Shown here piece by piece: positions 14,679 through 23,460 of a DNA stretch of 64,000 nucleotides (positions within the stretch are counted from its first letter, which is position 1; each line of letters begins with the position of its first letter). A model generated the notes under the pieces. The model saw nothing but the letters and a program-made list of their open reading frames with translations. It was not told the DNA's origin and did not search any database. The stretch comes from JACCSI01 sp035575715 (GTDB lineage: Bacteria; Acidobacteriota; Vicinamibacteria; Vicinamibacterales; UBA2999): the NCBI GenBank assembly GCA_035575715.1, contig DATLXN010000001.1, forward strand, positions 49,145 through 113,144. Reading direction: 5' to 3'. A program made the position numbers and the translations under genes.

Positions 14679-15677
14679 GTGAAGCCTGTGCAGCCGCCAT
14701 CGGGGCGGACGATCATCCTCGAACTCGTCAAGGAAATGGAGGAGCGTCTCTATCCCCTCCTCTACCGCGTCCTGCCGCCCAGCGTCTATCACGTCTACCT
14801 GCATCCCGACGATTACCGCGACGTCGAAGCCGTTGCGCCGGTGATTGCCGCCGATGGGCAACGCGGCCTGAGCGACCGGGTCACCGCGCTCAATCGGCGT
14901 TCGCGCTGGCAGGAGCTCCTCCAGGGCAAACAGCCGCCGATTGAAGTGCCCTCGACGGGATGGGACATCTCACTGCACGCCGACGCCAACGGCGAGCTGC
15001 AACGCGGGCAGCTCGGCATCGTGTCGCGTCTGTCGGTACCGCCGGCGCCAACGTTCGAAGGCGGGACGCCGACAACGCGCATCGCCCGCACGGTGGTGAC
15101 CGGCACGATTCGTCAGACCACCACACGGGATGAAGCTCCAGCACATGAGGCGGCACCGGCAGCCGCACCGGCGCCCGCGCCCGCGCCCGTGCCCGCGCCG
15201 GCGGCGACATCGGGGCCAGTGTCCGTGCCGCTGCATCCCCCAGCACCACTGTCTCCGCCGCAGGTAAGTGCAGGAGTCTCGACCAGCCTCGCCGACCGGC
15301 CCAGTCCGGCCGCGAGCGGCGTCGCCCGCCTCGCCTATGTCGACGAACAAGGCCCGCACGTGTTCGTCATGCGCAAGGACGTCGTCTCGATCGGCCGCGG
15401 CGGCAGCGCCCATTGGGTCGATATCCAGGTCGCCAGCGGCGCACGCGTCTCCCGCGAGCACTGCCGCATTCGGCGGGCGGACGATGGCCGGTTCTTTTTG
15501 CAGGACTTGAGCACCTGGGGAACGTCGGTGGATGGTACGCGCGTCCAACCATACGTGCGCACCTCCGCTGCCGGCCAGCTTGAAGAAACAGGTCACGAGC
15601 ACGAGCTGCCGCAGGACGCCCGGATTCAGCTCGCCGACGCGTTGCTGATCGAATTTCAAACCCTGCCAGGCCGATGA
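14679..15677 (+). CDS. FhaA-like protein (DUF3662-type N-domain, Pro/Ala linker, FHA domain)
   Basis: 332 aa, start GTG. Residues ~8-120 resemble the FhaA N-terminal domain (LYPLLYRVLPPSVYHVYLHP, WDISLHADANGELQRGQLG). Residues ~145-205 are a Pro/Ala linker (PAPAPAPVPAPAA), then an FHA domain at ~215-330: VSIGRGGSAHWVDI, ASGARVSREHCRI, LQDLSTWGTSVDG. FHA domains bind phosphothreonine, here most likely on the cluster's own kinase or wall enzymes. In Mycobacterium the FhaA homologue starts the same kinase/phosphatase/RodA/PBP locus. The stop overlaps the next small gene (ATGATGA). Confidence 0.85.
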   Translation: MKPVQPPSGRTIILELVKEMEERLYPLLYRVLPPSVYHVYLHPDDYRDVEAVAPVIAADGQRGLSDRVTALNRRSRWQELLQGKQPPIEVPSTGWDISLHADANGELQRGQLGIVSRLSVPPAPTFEGGTPTTRIARTVVTGTIRQTTTRDEAPAHEAAPAAAPAPAPAPVPAPAATSGPVSVPLHPPAPLSPPQVSAGVSTSLADRPSPAASGVARLAYVDEQGPHVFVMRKDVVSIGRGGSAHWVDIQVASGARVSREHCRIRRADDGRFFLQDLSTWGTSVDGTRVQPYVRTSAAGQLEETGHEHELPQDARIQLADALLIEFQTLPGR

Positions 15678-15772
15678 TGATCAACGCCCTACGCGTCGTC
15701 TTCCTTGGCAGCCTGGTCGGCGCCGTCGTCTGGCTGGCCTTTCTCGGCTGGATCAGCCGTAACGATGACTGA
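15674..15772 (+). CDS. 32-aa single-span membrane peptide
   Basis: Short gene wedged between the FHA protein and the phosphatase, overlapping both: ATG at 15674 overlaps the FHA stop, and its TGA at 15770 overlaps the phosphatase ATG at 15765. It encodes MMINALRVVFLGSLVGAVVW, then LAFLGWISRNDD, i.e. one hydrophobic helix with a charged end. The two-sided overlap and the membrane helix make a real peptide more likely than chance. Function unknown; a subunit or regulator of the membrane kinase or SEDS-PBP protein is plausible (inference). Confidence 0.6.
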   Translation: MMINALRVVFLGSLVGAVVWLAFLGWISRNDD

Positions 15773-17351
15773 CGCCGCGCTCCTTGCCCACGCCACCCGG
15801 CTGAACGCCGCTGCGGCGACCGACCCCGGCCGGGTCCGCACCGGCAATGAGGATCGGCACTACGTGGATCTCGACCGCGGCGTGCTGCTGGTCGTCGACG
15901 GCGTCGGTGGTCATGCCGCAGGCGAGGTTGCGGCGGCGATCGCGGTCGACGTCATCACCCAACGCCTCGACCGGCCGATCGGGACGCCGGCGCAACGCGT
16001 GCGCGAAGCCATCGCGCTCGCCAACAACGAAATTCTGCGCCAGGCGGAACGGTCGCCAACGCACGCCGGGATGACCTGCGTGCTGACGCTGGCGCTGCTG
16101 ATTGAGGATCGCCTGACCATCGGTCACGTCGGCGACAGTCGCCTCTACACACTCTCGAGCGACGGCCTGGGCAAGCTGACGCACGACCACTCGCCGGTCG
16201 GCGAGCGCGAGGACGCGCAGGAGATCTCCGAAGCAGACGCGATGGTCCATCCGCGTCGCAATGAAGTGTTCCGCGACGTCGGCAGCGCGTTTCACGAGCC
16301 TGACGATCCCGATTTTATCGAGTTGATCGAGACGCGCCTGGAACCGGACGCGGCCATTTTGATCTGCTCCGACGGCTTGACCGACCTGATCCCCTCAACG
16401 GTGATCGAGCGGACAATCCGGCAACACGCAGGTGATCCAGGTCGGGTGGTCAGCACGTTGATTGCCGCCGCCAATGACGCGGGCGGCAAGGACAACATCA
16501 CCGTTGTCTACGCCGAAGGCAGTGGCTTTCCGAAGGCGAACCTGTTGCCCGAGATACCGGCGGCGACTAACTCGTCGGCCGGCAATCCTGCGAGCCACGT
16601 CAGTCGCCTGACCTGGCTCGCCAGCGGTATCGTCGCCGGACTGTTAGGCGGTCTGGTGTTGAGCGCGTGGCTGGGGTTTGATCTGCTGTCGATGTCGCGC
16701 CGCGCTCGCACGCTGGTCGTCGACCGCAACGCGCCGGCGCAATATCAAACGATTACCGCCGCGGTGACGGCCGCCGCCGCCGGAGACGTGGTGCAGCTCG
16801 AACCAGGCGAGTATGCCGAACCGGTGGTCTTGAAGGATGGCGTCGACCTGATTGCGCGCGTCCCGGGCACCGCGACGCTGGTGGCGCCGTCCGGCTTTGC
16901 CGGCTGGACCAGCATCATCGCCAACGGGCGTCTCGGCAATCGGATTGCGGGCATTCGTCTGCTGGGCCGCGCCACGGCGCCGCTTGGCGTGGCGCTGCGC
17001 CTGGCGGGTCACGATCTGGTCGTCGAAGACGTGACCATCGAAGGCGCCGTGCAGGTCGGCATTGAAGTCCTCAACCCGGGTGCGATCGCGATCCGTTCGT
17101 CGCAATTTGCCGATGTGCAGGGGCTGCCGATCCGGATTAACGCCGGGGCGCAGCCTGACGTTCGGCAGAACCTGTTCGTCCGGAAAACGTCCCCGGATGC
17201 GCGCCCGGCGATCGAAGTGTCGGATAGCGGATCGCCGCAACTGAACGCGAACCTGTTTGTCGGATATGCCAACGCCGTGCAGTGGACCAGCGGCGGCACC
17301 CGCGTTGTCAGAGACAACTTTTTTATCCGCGAGCCAGGCAATGGCCGTTAG
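15765..17351 (+). CDS. PP2C/PPM Ser/Thr phosphatase with transmembrane helix and extracytoplasmic beta-helix
   Basis: 528 aa from the ATG at 15765. Residues 1-250 are a PP2C catalytic domain with motifs RTGNEDRHYVD, VDGVGGHAAGE (Asp45 binds metal), GMTCVL, HVGDSRLYTL, LICSDGLTD and DNITVVYAEG. A transmembrane helix at ~281-305 (LASGIVAGLLGGLVLSAWLG) is followed by ~210 residues of right-handed parallel beta-helix type (YQTITAAVTAAAAGDVVQLE, then repeated short strands such as GIEVLNPGAIAIRSSQFADV). Actinobacterial PstP has a short outer tail; a beta-helix, a fold that often binds polysaccharide, would be a candidate cell-wall sensor here. Overlaps the kinase start by 11 nt. Confidence 0.88.
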   Translation: MTDAALLAHATRLNAAAATDPGRVRTGNEDRHYVDLDRGVLLVVDGVGGHAAGEVAAAIAVDVITQRLDRPIGTPAQRVREAIALANNEILRQAERSPTHAGMTCVLTLALLIEDRLTIGHVGDSRLYTLSSDGLGKLTHDHSPVGEREDAQEISEADAMVHPRRNEVFRDVGSAFHEPDDPDFIELIETRLEPDAAILICSDGLTDLIPSTVIERTIRQHAGDPGRVVSTLIAAANDAGGKDNITVVYAEGSGFPKANLLPEIPAATNSSAGNPASHVSRLTWLASGIVAGLLGGLVLSAWLGFDLLSMSRRARTLVVDRNAPAQYQTITAAVTAAAAGDVVQLEPGEYAEPVVLKDGVDLIARVPGTATLVAPSGFAGWTSIIANGRLGNRIAGIRLLGRATAPLGVALRLAGHDLVVEDVTIEGAVQVGIEVLNPGAIAIRSSQFADVQGLPIRINAGAQPDVRQNLFVRKTSPDARPAIEVSDSGSPQLNANLFVGYANAVQWTSGGTRVVRDNFFIREPGNGR

Positions 17352-19332
17352 AACCCGGCCGACGACTGGCGACCTCGGTTGGGAGCTTGGCGACTATTCG
17401 ATCCTTCGCACGGTCGACAGCGGCAAGTTCGGGATCGTTTATTGGGCGCAACACAAACCGACCGGCCAACAGGCTGCGCTGAAGCTGATCCCCCTCGAAG
17501 GCGCTGACAGCGAAGAGAAAGTCTCAGCTGAGCGGCACGGGGCGATGCTGCAGCAGCAATTCAGCCGCGTACACAAGGGCATGGTGCCGGAAGTCTTCGA
17601 GCATCAGCCGACCGCGATGTTCTACGCCATCGCGATGGAACTGGTCCATGGGCAGCCGCTCACCGACGTGATCGCTGCCGGCCCCCTGCCGGCCGCGCGG
17701 GCCGCGACGATCGCCCTGGCCATCTGTCGATTCCTCGAGGCGGCGCACCACTTCGAAACCGATGTCGAGGGCGTGCACTACGCGTTGATCGTTCACGGTG
17801 ATCTCAAGCCCGATCACGTGCTGCTCCTGGATCAGGACGAGATCCGCGTGCTGGATTTCGGCATCGCCAAAGCACTCGCCGAACGCACGCTGGTGACGAC
17901 CAATAAGTGGGGGTCGATCCAGTACGCGTCGCCAGAGCGTCTGCAGTCCGAAGGGCAGGTCAACGAGCAGGCTGACTTCTGGTCGCTCGGCGTGATGCTC
18001 TTCGAGATGGTCGCCGGCTATCGTCCCTATCGCCGGTATGAGCACAACGCCAGCCGTCTCGACGCGGCGATCAGGCGGCAGGAAGTGCCGGAGCCGCTGC
18101 CGCCCGAGGCCGACCCGCAACTGGTCGCGATCATCCGCAAGATGCTGGCGCCGCAAGTCGAGCGGCGTTATTCGTCGGCCGCGCTCATCGTCCGCGACTT
18201 CGAAGCGTATCTCGCCGGGGAGCAGACACAGGCGGCGGTCGATGCCGCGCAGGCGGGCCAGGACACCGTGCGGATTCGCCCCGAGGGCACCGCGCCGCTC
18301 CTGTCGGCGCCTGCTGCCACGCCCCCGTTGGTCATTCCGCCGATCCCGGTTAGTCCCGGACCGGCACCCTCGCCGTCAATTCCTACAGAAGCGCTACCAC
18401 GGCATGCGCAGCAGACGGTCGCGACTGAAGCCATTGCCAAGCCCACAGGTAAACCGCGCAAGAAGAAGCGATCGTTTGTGTTCAGGGTCGCGCGGTTGAT
18501 CGTCATCTTCGCGCTGATCTCGGCGATGGCCAGACAATGTGGCGGGGACGATCAGGCTGACAACCTGCGCGAACAAGTCGAGTCGCTCGAACCCGGCCAG
18601 GTGTCGGCGATGCGCAGCGAGTACGAGCGGCTGGCGTCTACCGGATCCCGACGGTTCGGTGACGGCGAACTGCGGTCGAGACTGCGCGACCGCCTGGTCA
18701 CTCTGGCCGGACGGGTGATCCTCGAGTTCCGCACCGAGGCTCCGACGATCTCGCAGGTCGAGTGGGAGCAGGCCCGTGAATCTCTGATCTTCGCTGAAGA
18801 GTTGTCGTCACGTTCCTCGATCACCGCGAGACGCGTGTACGTCGACGCGCAATTACGACGGCTCGCGGCGCGCGATCGAGCGGGATTCGAGGAAGCGATT
18901 CGCGAGTTCCAGGAAAGTGCGCGTCTGGACGAACGCTCTCCCGACCCGTACCTGGGGCTCGCCCGGATTTACGCCTACTCATTGCGCGAGGTCGAACCGC
19001 TCCTTGAGGCGATCAATGACGCCGAGGAGCGCGGCTACACCCGCGGCCGCCGCGAGCGGGCGCAAATCGGCGATGCCTACCGCTTCCGCGCGGATCGCGC
19101 CCGCGCCGCAGCGGCGCAACTGGATGACGACGCGCGGCGCGAACGCCTGCACGACGCCGTGGCCGATTACGGCCACTGCATCACGCATTTCGAGGGCCTG
19201 GACTTCTTCGATTCGGAAACCAACCTCCGCACCTGTCGCCGGCGGCTGACCGAAGTCGGCGATGCACTGCGCGAGCCAGACGCCGATGGCGCGCCGCGGC
19301 CGGTGATGCTGACCGCGCGTCCAGGGCTGTAG
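17341..19332 (+). CDS. Membrane Ser/Thr protein kinase with outer TPR-like region
   Basis: 663 aa from the ATG at 17341. Kinase domain at ~13-275: glycine loop VDSGKFGIVY, Lys46 in AALKLI, catalytic loop HGDLKPDHV (Asp154), DFG at 172, YASPERL. Two residues are unusual: the HRD Arg is Gly, and the Mg-binding Asn of the loop (DLKPxN) is His. A Pro-rich stretch and basic patch (KPRKKKRSF) precede a transmembrane helix at ~385-398. The outer ~260 residues include helical repeat signatures (FEEAIREFQESARLDERSPD, YLGLARIYAYS). Partner of the phosphatase just upstream; likely substrates are the FHA-bound and wall-synthesis proteins of the cluster. Confidence 0.87.
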   Translation: MAVRTRPTTGDLGWELGDYSILRTVDSGKFGIVYWAQHKPTGQQAALKLIPLEGADSEEKVSAERHGAMLQQQFSRVHKGMVPEVFEHQPTAMFYAIAMELVHGQPLTDVIAAGPLPAARAATIALAICRFLEAAHHFETDVEGVHYALIVHGDLKPDHVLLLDQDEIRVLDFGIAKALAERTLVTTNKWGSIQYASPERLQSEGQVNEQADFWSLGVMLFEMVAGYRPYRRYEHNASRLDAAIRRQEVPEPLPPEADPQLVAIIRKMLAPQVERRYSSAALIVRDFEAYLAGEQTQAAVDAAQAGQDTVRIRPEGTAPLLSAPAATPPLVIPPIPVSPGPAPSPSIPTEALPRHAQQTVATEAIAKPTGKPRKKKRSFVFRVARLIVIFALISAMARQCGGDDQADNLREQVESLEPGQVSAMRSEYERLASTGSRRFGDGELRSRLRDRLVTLAGRVILEFRTEAPTISQVEWEQARESLIFAEELSSRSSITARRVYVDAQLRRLAARDRAGFEEAIREFQESARLDERSPDPYLGLARIYAYSLREVEPLLEAINDAEERGYTRGRRERAQIGDAYRFRADRARAAAAQLDDDARRERLHDAVADYGHCITHFEGLDFFDSETNLRTCRRRLTEVGDALREPDADGAPRPVMLTARPGL

Positions 19333-19333
19333 C

Positions 19334-22300
19334 GTGCGCATCGTCAACGCGTCCCCCGCGAATACACCCCGCCGGCGATTGGCGATGCCGGCCGGCGGTC
19401 GCGCCGCGGCCATCGAGCGCCTTGGTCTTGCCGCGACGTCACTCGTGCTGCTGCTCGGCCTGTGGCTGACCTACGCCGAACAGCGCAAGACGTTCGCGGT
19501 CTCCGCAGCCGACCTGCAGAGCGGCGCCGTCATCAACCTCAACGCGGTCGGCGACGGCAGTGCACTGGTCCCACACCTGACGATGTTCACTGCGCGCGCG
19601 GAACAGGCGGCGGTGGCGTCCGCGGTCTACAAGCGGCTATCGGGCGCGACCGGCGAACGCATCGAGCACGTCGGCGGGCTGGCCTCGGTCCGGTTACCAG
19701 TCTCACAAATCCAGGCCGACCCGCGCCTGGTCGTCCTCAATCAGCGACTCCTGATGCGACCCGCCGCGACTGAGATCGCGGTGTTCAACGGGGCCGACAT
19801 CGCCGAACTGAAACGTGCGTTTGTCGTGCGTTCATCGAGCGAGTTCAGTCGACGGATCGCGGTGGCGCTTGCGCTGTTCATGTTGGCGTTCTGGATCACC
19901 CATCTGGTCCGCTGGTGGCACAGCGCGATCGGCGATCCGCTGTTGCTCCCACTGGCCCATTTGCTGACCGGGCTCGGTGTGCTGACGATGCTCGCGCTCC
20001 GCGATCCACTGCGCGATATGGTGGTGGCGGAAACGGTCGCCGGCGGCATCGCGGCGGGCTGTGCACTGTGGACGGCGCTGGCGTTTGTTGATTTCGAAGA
20101 CCCGCGACTGCGTCGAGCAGTGCTCGCGCCACTGACGGTGGCGGTGGTCCTGGCGGTGGTCGTTATTCTGTTTGGCAACGGCCCGACTGGCAGTCCCGCG
20201 CGCGTCAATCTGTTGGGAGGGCAACCGGTCGAAGCGGTGCGCTTGCTGGTGGTCTTCTCGCTCGCCGCCTACTTCGCCCGTCGATGGCAGTTCCTCCGGG
20301 AGTTCTCGGCTGATCTGGGCGCCACCGGACGGGTGCGGCGCTGGATCCGGTTACCGCGATGGAAGGACGTGCGGCCGCTCGCGGTCAGCATTGCCGCGCT
20401 GCTGACGTTGTTCTTCGTGCAGCGCGATCTCGGGCCGGCTCTCGTCCTGTCATGCGTCTTCCTCGGCCTTTACGGTATTGCGCGGGCGCGCGTCGCACTG
20501 GTGATCGCAGGCGTTGCGGTGCTGACGACCGGATTCGCAATTGGTTACCTGCTGGGTGTGCCGTCAACGGTGACACGTCGGGTCGCGATTGCGCTCGACC
20601 CGTGGCAGAACGCCCTCCCCGGGGGCGATCAAATTTCGCACGCGTTGTGGGCACTGTCGAGCGGCGGCCCATGGGGCGTCGGGCCGGGTGTCGGCGAACC
20701 GCAAGTCATTCCCGCCGGGCATACCGATCTGGTGCTGGCCGCACTTGGCGAAGAACTGGGTTACGTGGGTGTTGCGACTGTCGCCGCACTGTTCGCACTC
20801 CTCGTCTGGCGGCTCCTGCGCATTGCCGTGCGCGCGCCCGGCGACTACACCACGTTTCTGACCATCGGCCTGACCCTTGCGCTCGCCGTGCAGGGACTGG
20901 TGATTGTCGGCGGCATCCTCGGCCTGCTGCCGCTCGCCGGTGTGGTGACGCCGTTTTTGAGTTACGGGCGTTCCGCGATGCTCAGCAACTTTGTCGCGCT
21001 TGGTGTCTGCGCGGCCCTTGCGCGACGACGCGGGCCGGTGCGTGAAGCCTTCGCGCCACCGGTGCGCGGCCTCGCCTGGACCCTCGCCGTCGCCGCGCTG
21101 ATCATTGTCGTCCGCGCTGCGGACGTGCAGGTCCTTCGTGCTGACGAGGTCGCGACCCGCGCCAACCTGACGCAGCAGGCAGACGGCGGGTTCCGCTTCC
21201 AATACAACCCGCGTCTGACGAGCGCCGCGCGGTCGATTGAGCGCGGTACGATTTACGATCGCGATGGCGTGCCGATCGCGACGAGCCGGCCGCAGGAAGT
21301 CGAGAAGTTTGCTGCGCGCTATAAGACGCTCGGTCTGGATCTGCCGGCAACATGCCGCAAGGGCCGCGACCGCTGCTATCCGCTCGGCAGTCTGGCCTTT
21401 CACGTCCTCGGCGAGGCCACACGGCAAACCAACTGGGCGGCGCGCAACACCTCGTACGTCGAAAAGGACTTTGACGCACAGCTGAAAGGCTTTGACGATC
21501 GCCCGCAAACGATCGAGGTGCGGCACCCCAGGACCGGAACGCTGCACCCCGTCGTCCGACGCGACTTCGCCGACCTGCTGCCGCTGGTCCGACACAAAGG
21601 CAATCCTGGTCACGGCGCTGTGCGCCGGATTTTGCAGCGCGAGCGCGATCTCCACACGACGATCGACGCGGGTCTGCAGGTTCGGACGTCGCGCGCGTTG
21701 CGTGATCATGCGGGACGCGCCGGTTCATCACATGGTGCTGCGGTCGTGCTCGAGCCCGGGACCGGGCAGTTGCTCGCGGCGGCCAGCTATCCATGGCCCG
21801 ACAGTGCGGAACTCGCCGGCGAACGGCCGATTCCGCCCGACGCGCTGCTCGATCGCGCGCGCTACGGTCTCTACTCGCCGGGGTCGACATTTAAATTGGT
21901 CACCGCAGTGGCTGCACTGCGCACGGCGTCTGCGGTGCAGCACTCGCGTTATCAGTGCGTCCGTCTGCCCGATGGCCGCGTCGGTGGTCGAGTCCGCGGC
22001 GCCGCCGACCCGGTGCGCGACGACCCGCTCGATCACACGCCTCACGGCCTGGTCGATCTGCATCGCGGCCTGGTCGTGTCCTGCAATGCCTACTTTTCGA
22101 ATCTCGCGAACTTGATCGGGCCGCAGATTTTGAGCGAGGTCGCAAGCGAAGCGCAGATTGCCGCCGCCCGTGCGCCGGCCGCGCAGAATCTCCGCCGCAC
22201 GTTACCCTTTGCCGGTTATGGTCAGGGCGAGGTGCTGGCCTCGCCGATGCGAATGGCTGGTGTCGCCGCGGCGTTGGCCGCTGGAGGCATGATGCGCGAG

Positions 22301-22639
22301 GTGCGCGTGACGGCCGATCGGCAGGCGCGACCCGCTGGCACGCAGTGGATCGGCGCGCAGGGCGCGGCCCAAGTCCGAGGTTACATGCGCGAGGTGGTGA
22401 CCGGCGGTACGGGCCGGGTGCTCGCCTCCCACCCACTCGCGATCGCCGGCAAAACCGGCACCGCGGAGGTGGATGGCCGCCGCTCGCACTCGTGGTTTGT
22501 CGGCTTCGCACCGTTCACCGGCCAGCAGCGCATCGCCTTCGCGGTCCTCGTCGAGCATGCCGGCTACGGCGCGCGCGTCGCCGCGCCACTCGCCGGTGAC
22601 ATCGTCAGTGCCGCGCACAGCTTTGGACTCGTCAAATGA
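19334..22639 (+). CDS. SEDS glycosyltransferase - class B penicillin-binding protein fusion
   Basis: 1101 aa, start GTG 1 nt after the kinase stop. Residues ~160-560 form a multi-span SEDS (RodA/FtsW) polymerase: SSGGPWGVGPGVGEPQVIP, HTDLVLAALGEELGYVG and LPLAGVVTPFLSYGRSAML match the conserved catalytic loops. After a further membrane segment, residues ~620-1095 are a transpeptidase with Ser851-T-F-K854 (SPGSTFKL), Ser916-C-N918 and Lys1040-T-G (AGKTGTAE). In most bacteria rodA/pbp2 or ftsW/ftsI are separate genes acting as a complex; here both steps of glycan polymerisation and crosslinking lie in one chain. The frame is uninterrupted, with no sign of assembly error. Confidence 0.9.
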   Translation: MRIVNASPANTPRRRLAMPAGGRAAAIERLGLAATSLVLLLGLWLTYAEQRKTFAVSAADLQSGAVINLNAVGDGSALVPHLTMFTARAEQAAVASAVYKRLSGATGERIEHVGGLASVRLPVSQIQADPRLVVLNQRLLMRPAATEIAVFNGADIAELKRAFVVRSSSEFSRRIAVALALFMLAFWITHLVRWWHSAIGDPLLLPLAHLLTGLGVLTMLALRDPLRDMVVAETVAGGIAAGCALWTALAFVDFEDPRLRRAVLAPLTVAVVLAVVVILFGNGPTGSPARVNLLGGQPVEAVRLLVVFSLAAYFARRWQFLREFSADLGATGRVRRWIRLPRWKDVRPLAVSIAALLTLFFVQRDLGPALVLSCVFLGLYGIARARVALVIAGVAVLTTGFAIGYLLGVPSTVTRRVAIALDPWQNALPGGDQISHALWALSSGGPWGVGPGVGEPQVIPAGHTDLVLAALGEELGYVGVATVAALFALLVWRLLRIAVRAPGDYTTFLTIGLTLALAVQGLVIVGGILGLLPLAGVVTPFLSYGRSAMLSNFVALGVCAALARRRGPVREAFAPPVRGLAWTLAVAALIIVVRAADVQVLRADEVATRANLTQQADGGFRFQYNPRLTSAARSIERGTIYDRDGVPIATSRPQEVEKFAARYKTLGLDLPATCRKGRDRCYPLGSLAFHVLGEATRQTNWAARNTSYVEKDFDAQLKGFDDRPQTIEVRHPRTGTLHPVVRRDFADLLPLVRHKGNPGHGAVRRILQRERDLHTTIDAGLQVRTSRALRDHAGRAGSSHGAAVVLEPGTGQLLAAASYPWPDSAELAGERPIPPDALLDRARYGLYSPGSTFKLVTAVAALRTASAVQHSRYQCVRLPDGRVGGRVRGAADPVRDDPLDHTPHGLVDLHRGLVVSCNAYFSNLANLIGPQILSEVASEAQIAAARAPAAQNLRRTLPFAGYGQGEVLASPMRMAGVAAALAAGGMMREVRVTADRQARPAGTQWIGAQGAAQVRGYMREVVTGGTGRVLASHPLAIAGKTGTAEVDGRRSHSWFVGFAPFTGQQRIAFAVLVEHAGYGARVAAPLAGDIVSAAHSFGLVK

Positions 22640-23460
22640 ACGACATCATCGCCCGGATCGACGGCGCCGTTCGGTTGGCGGTTCAGCGTCTACAAACGTG
22701 GTTCGATCCGCCGCTCGATGCCCACACCAAGCCGCTCGAGATTCGTGAAGCGATCATCGAGGACATCGAGCAACGCGTCGAATCGGTCGGCGCAGGCCGT
22801 CGCGTGCTGCCCTACAACAGCGTCACCGTCACCGTGCTCGCGGCTGATAAGCCGGCGCGCGCTCGACTGCAGGCGGCGCTCGCCGGCATGGAGGAATCGG
22901 TCACCGCGCGCCTGACCGAAATTCGCTGCGCGATTCCTGCCGGCTTTGTTGTCGACACGCGCTACGTGGCCCGGCCTGCAGCCACGTGGGCTGCAGGGCA
23001 ACGGCTGGCCGTCGACTACCAGGCGCGTGAGGTGCCCAGTGTTGCTGCGACCGCACCCGAGGATGCGGCCCGCGTCGAGATCACCGTGACCCGCGGCCAG
23101 GCGACCCAGCCCTCGTATAGTTTTGGCGAGACGCATGTCCGCATCGGTCGCAGCGAACAACCGATCGACGGACGGGGCCGGCCGCGCGCCAATCATGTCG
23201 CGTTCCTGGAAGGAGGCGACGCCCACAGCCGCACCGTGGGACGCGCGCACGCATCGATCCGCTATGACACCACGCGCCGCGAGTTTCGCGTGTTCGACGA
23301 TGGCAGCCATAACGGGACACGGGTCAGTCGCGACGGCGCGTTGCATGAGGTCAAGCCGCACGATCCGGTCGGCGTCACGCTGCGATCAGGGGATGAGATT
23401 CAGCTTGGGACAGCGGCGTTACGGGTGCAGATCGAACTACGCGCGACGCGAAACCCGTAA
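22636..23460 (+). CDS. FHA-domain protein with DUF3662-like N-terminus
   Basis: 274 aa, ATG overlapping the SEDS-PBP stop (ATGA). Residues ~25-110 follow the FhaA N-domain pattern (PLEIREAIIEDIEQRVE, RRVLPYNSVTVTVLA). Residues ~160-270 are an FHA domain (HVRIGRSEQPID, GRAHASIRYD, VFDDGSHNGTRVS), with an insert between strands. It ends the co-transcribed cluster and is a paralogue of the first FHA protein, a likely adaptor that reads kinase phosphorylation. The last 61 nt overlap the convergent neighbour. Confidence 0.87.
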   Translation: MNDIIARIDGAVRLAVQRLQTWFDPPLDAHTKPLEIREAIIEDIEQRVESVGAGRRVLPYNSVTVTVLAADKPARARLQAALAGMEESVTARLTEIRCAIPAGFVVDTRYVARPAATWAAGQRLAVDYQAREVPSVAATAPEDAARVEITVTRGQATQPSYSFGETHVRIGRSEQPIDGRGRPRANHVAFLEGGDAHSRTVGRAHASIRYDTTRREFRVFDDGSHNGTRVSRDGALHEVKPHDPVGVTLRSGDEIQLGTAALRVQIELRATRNP

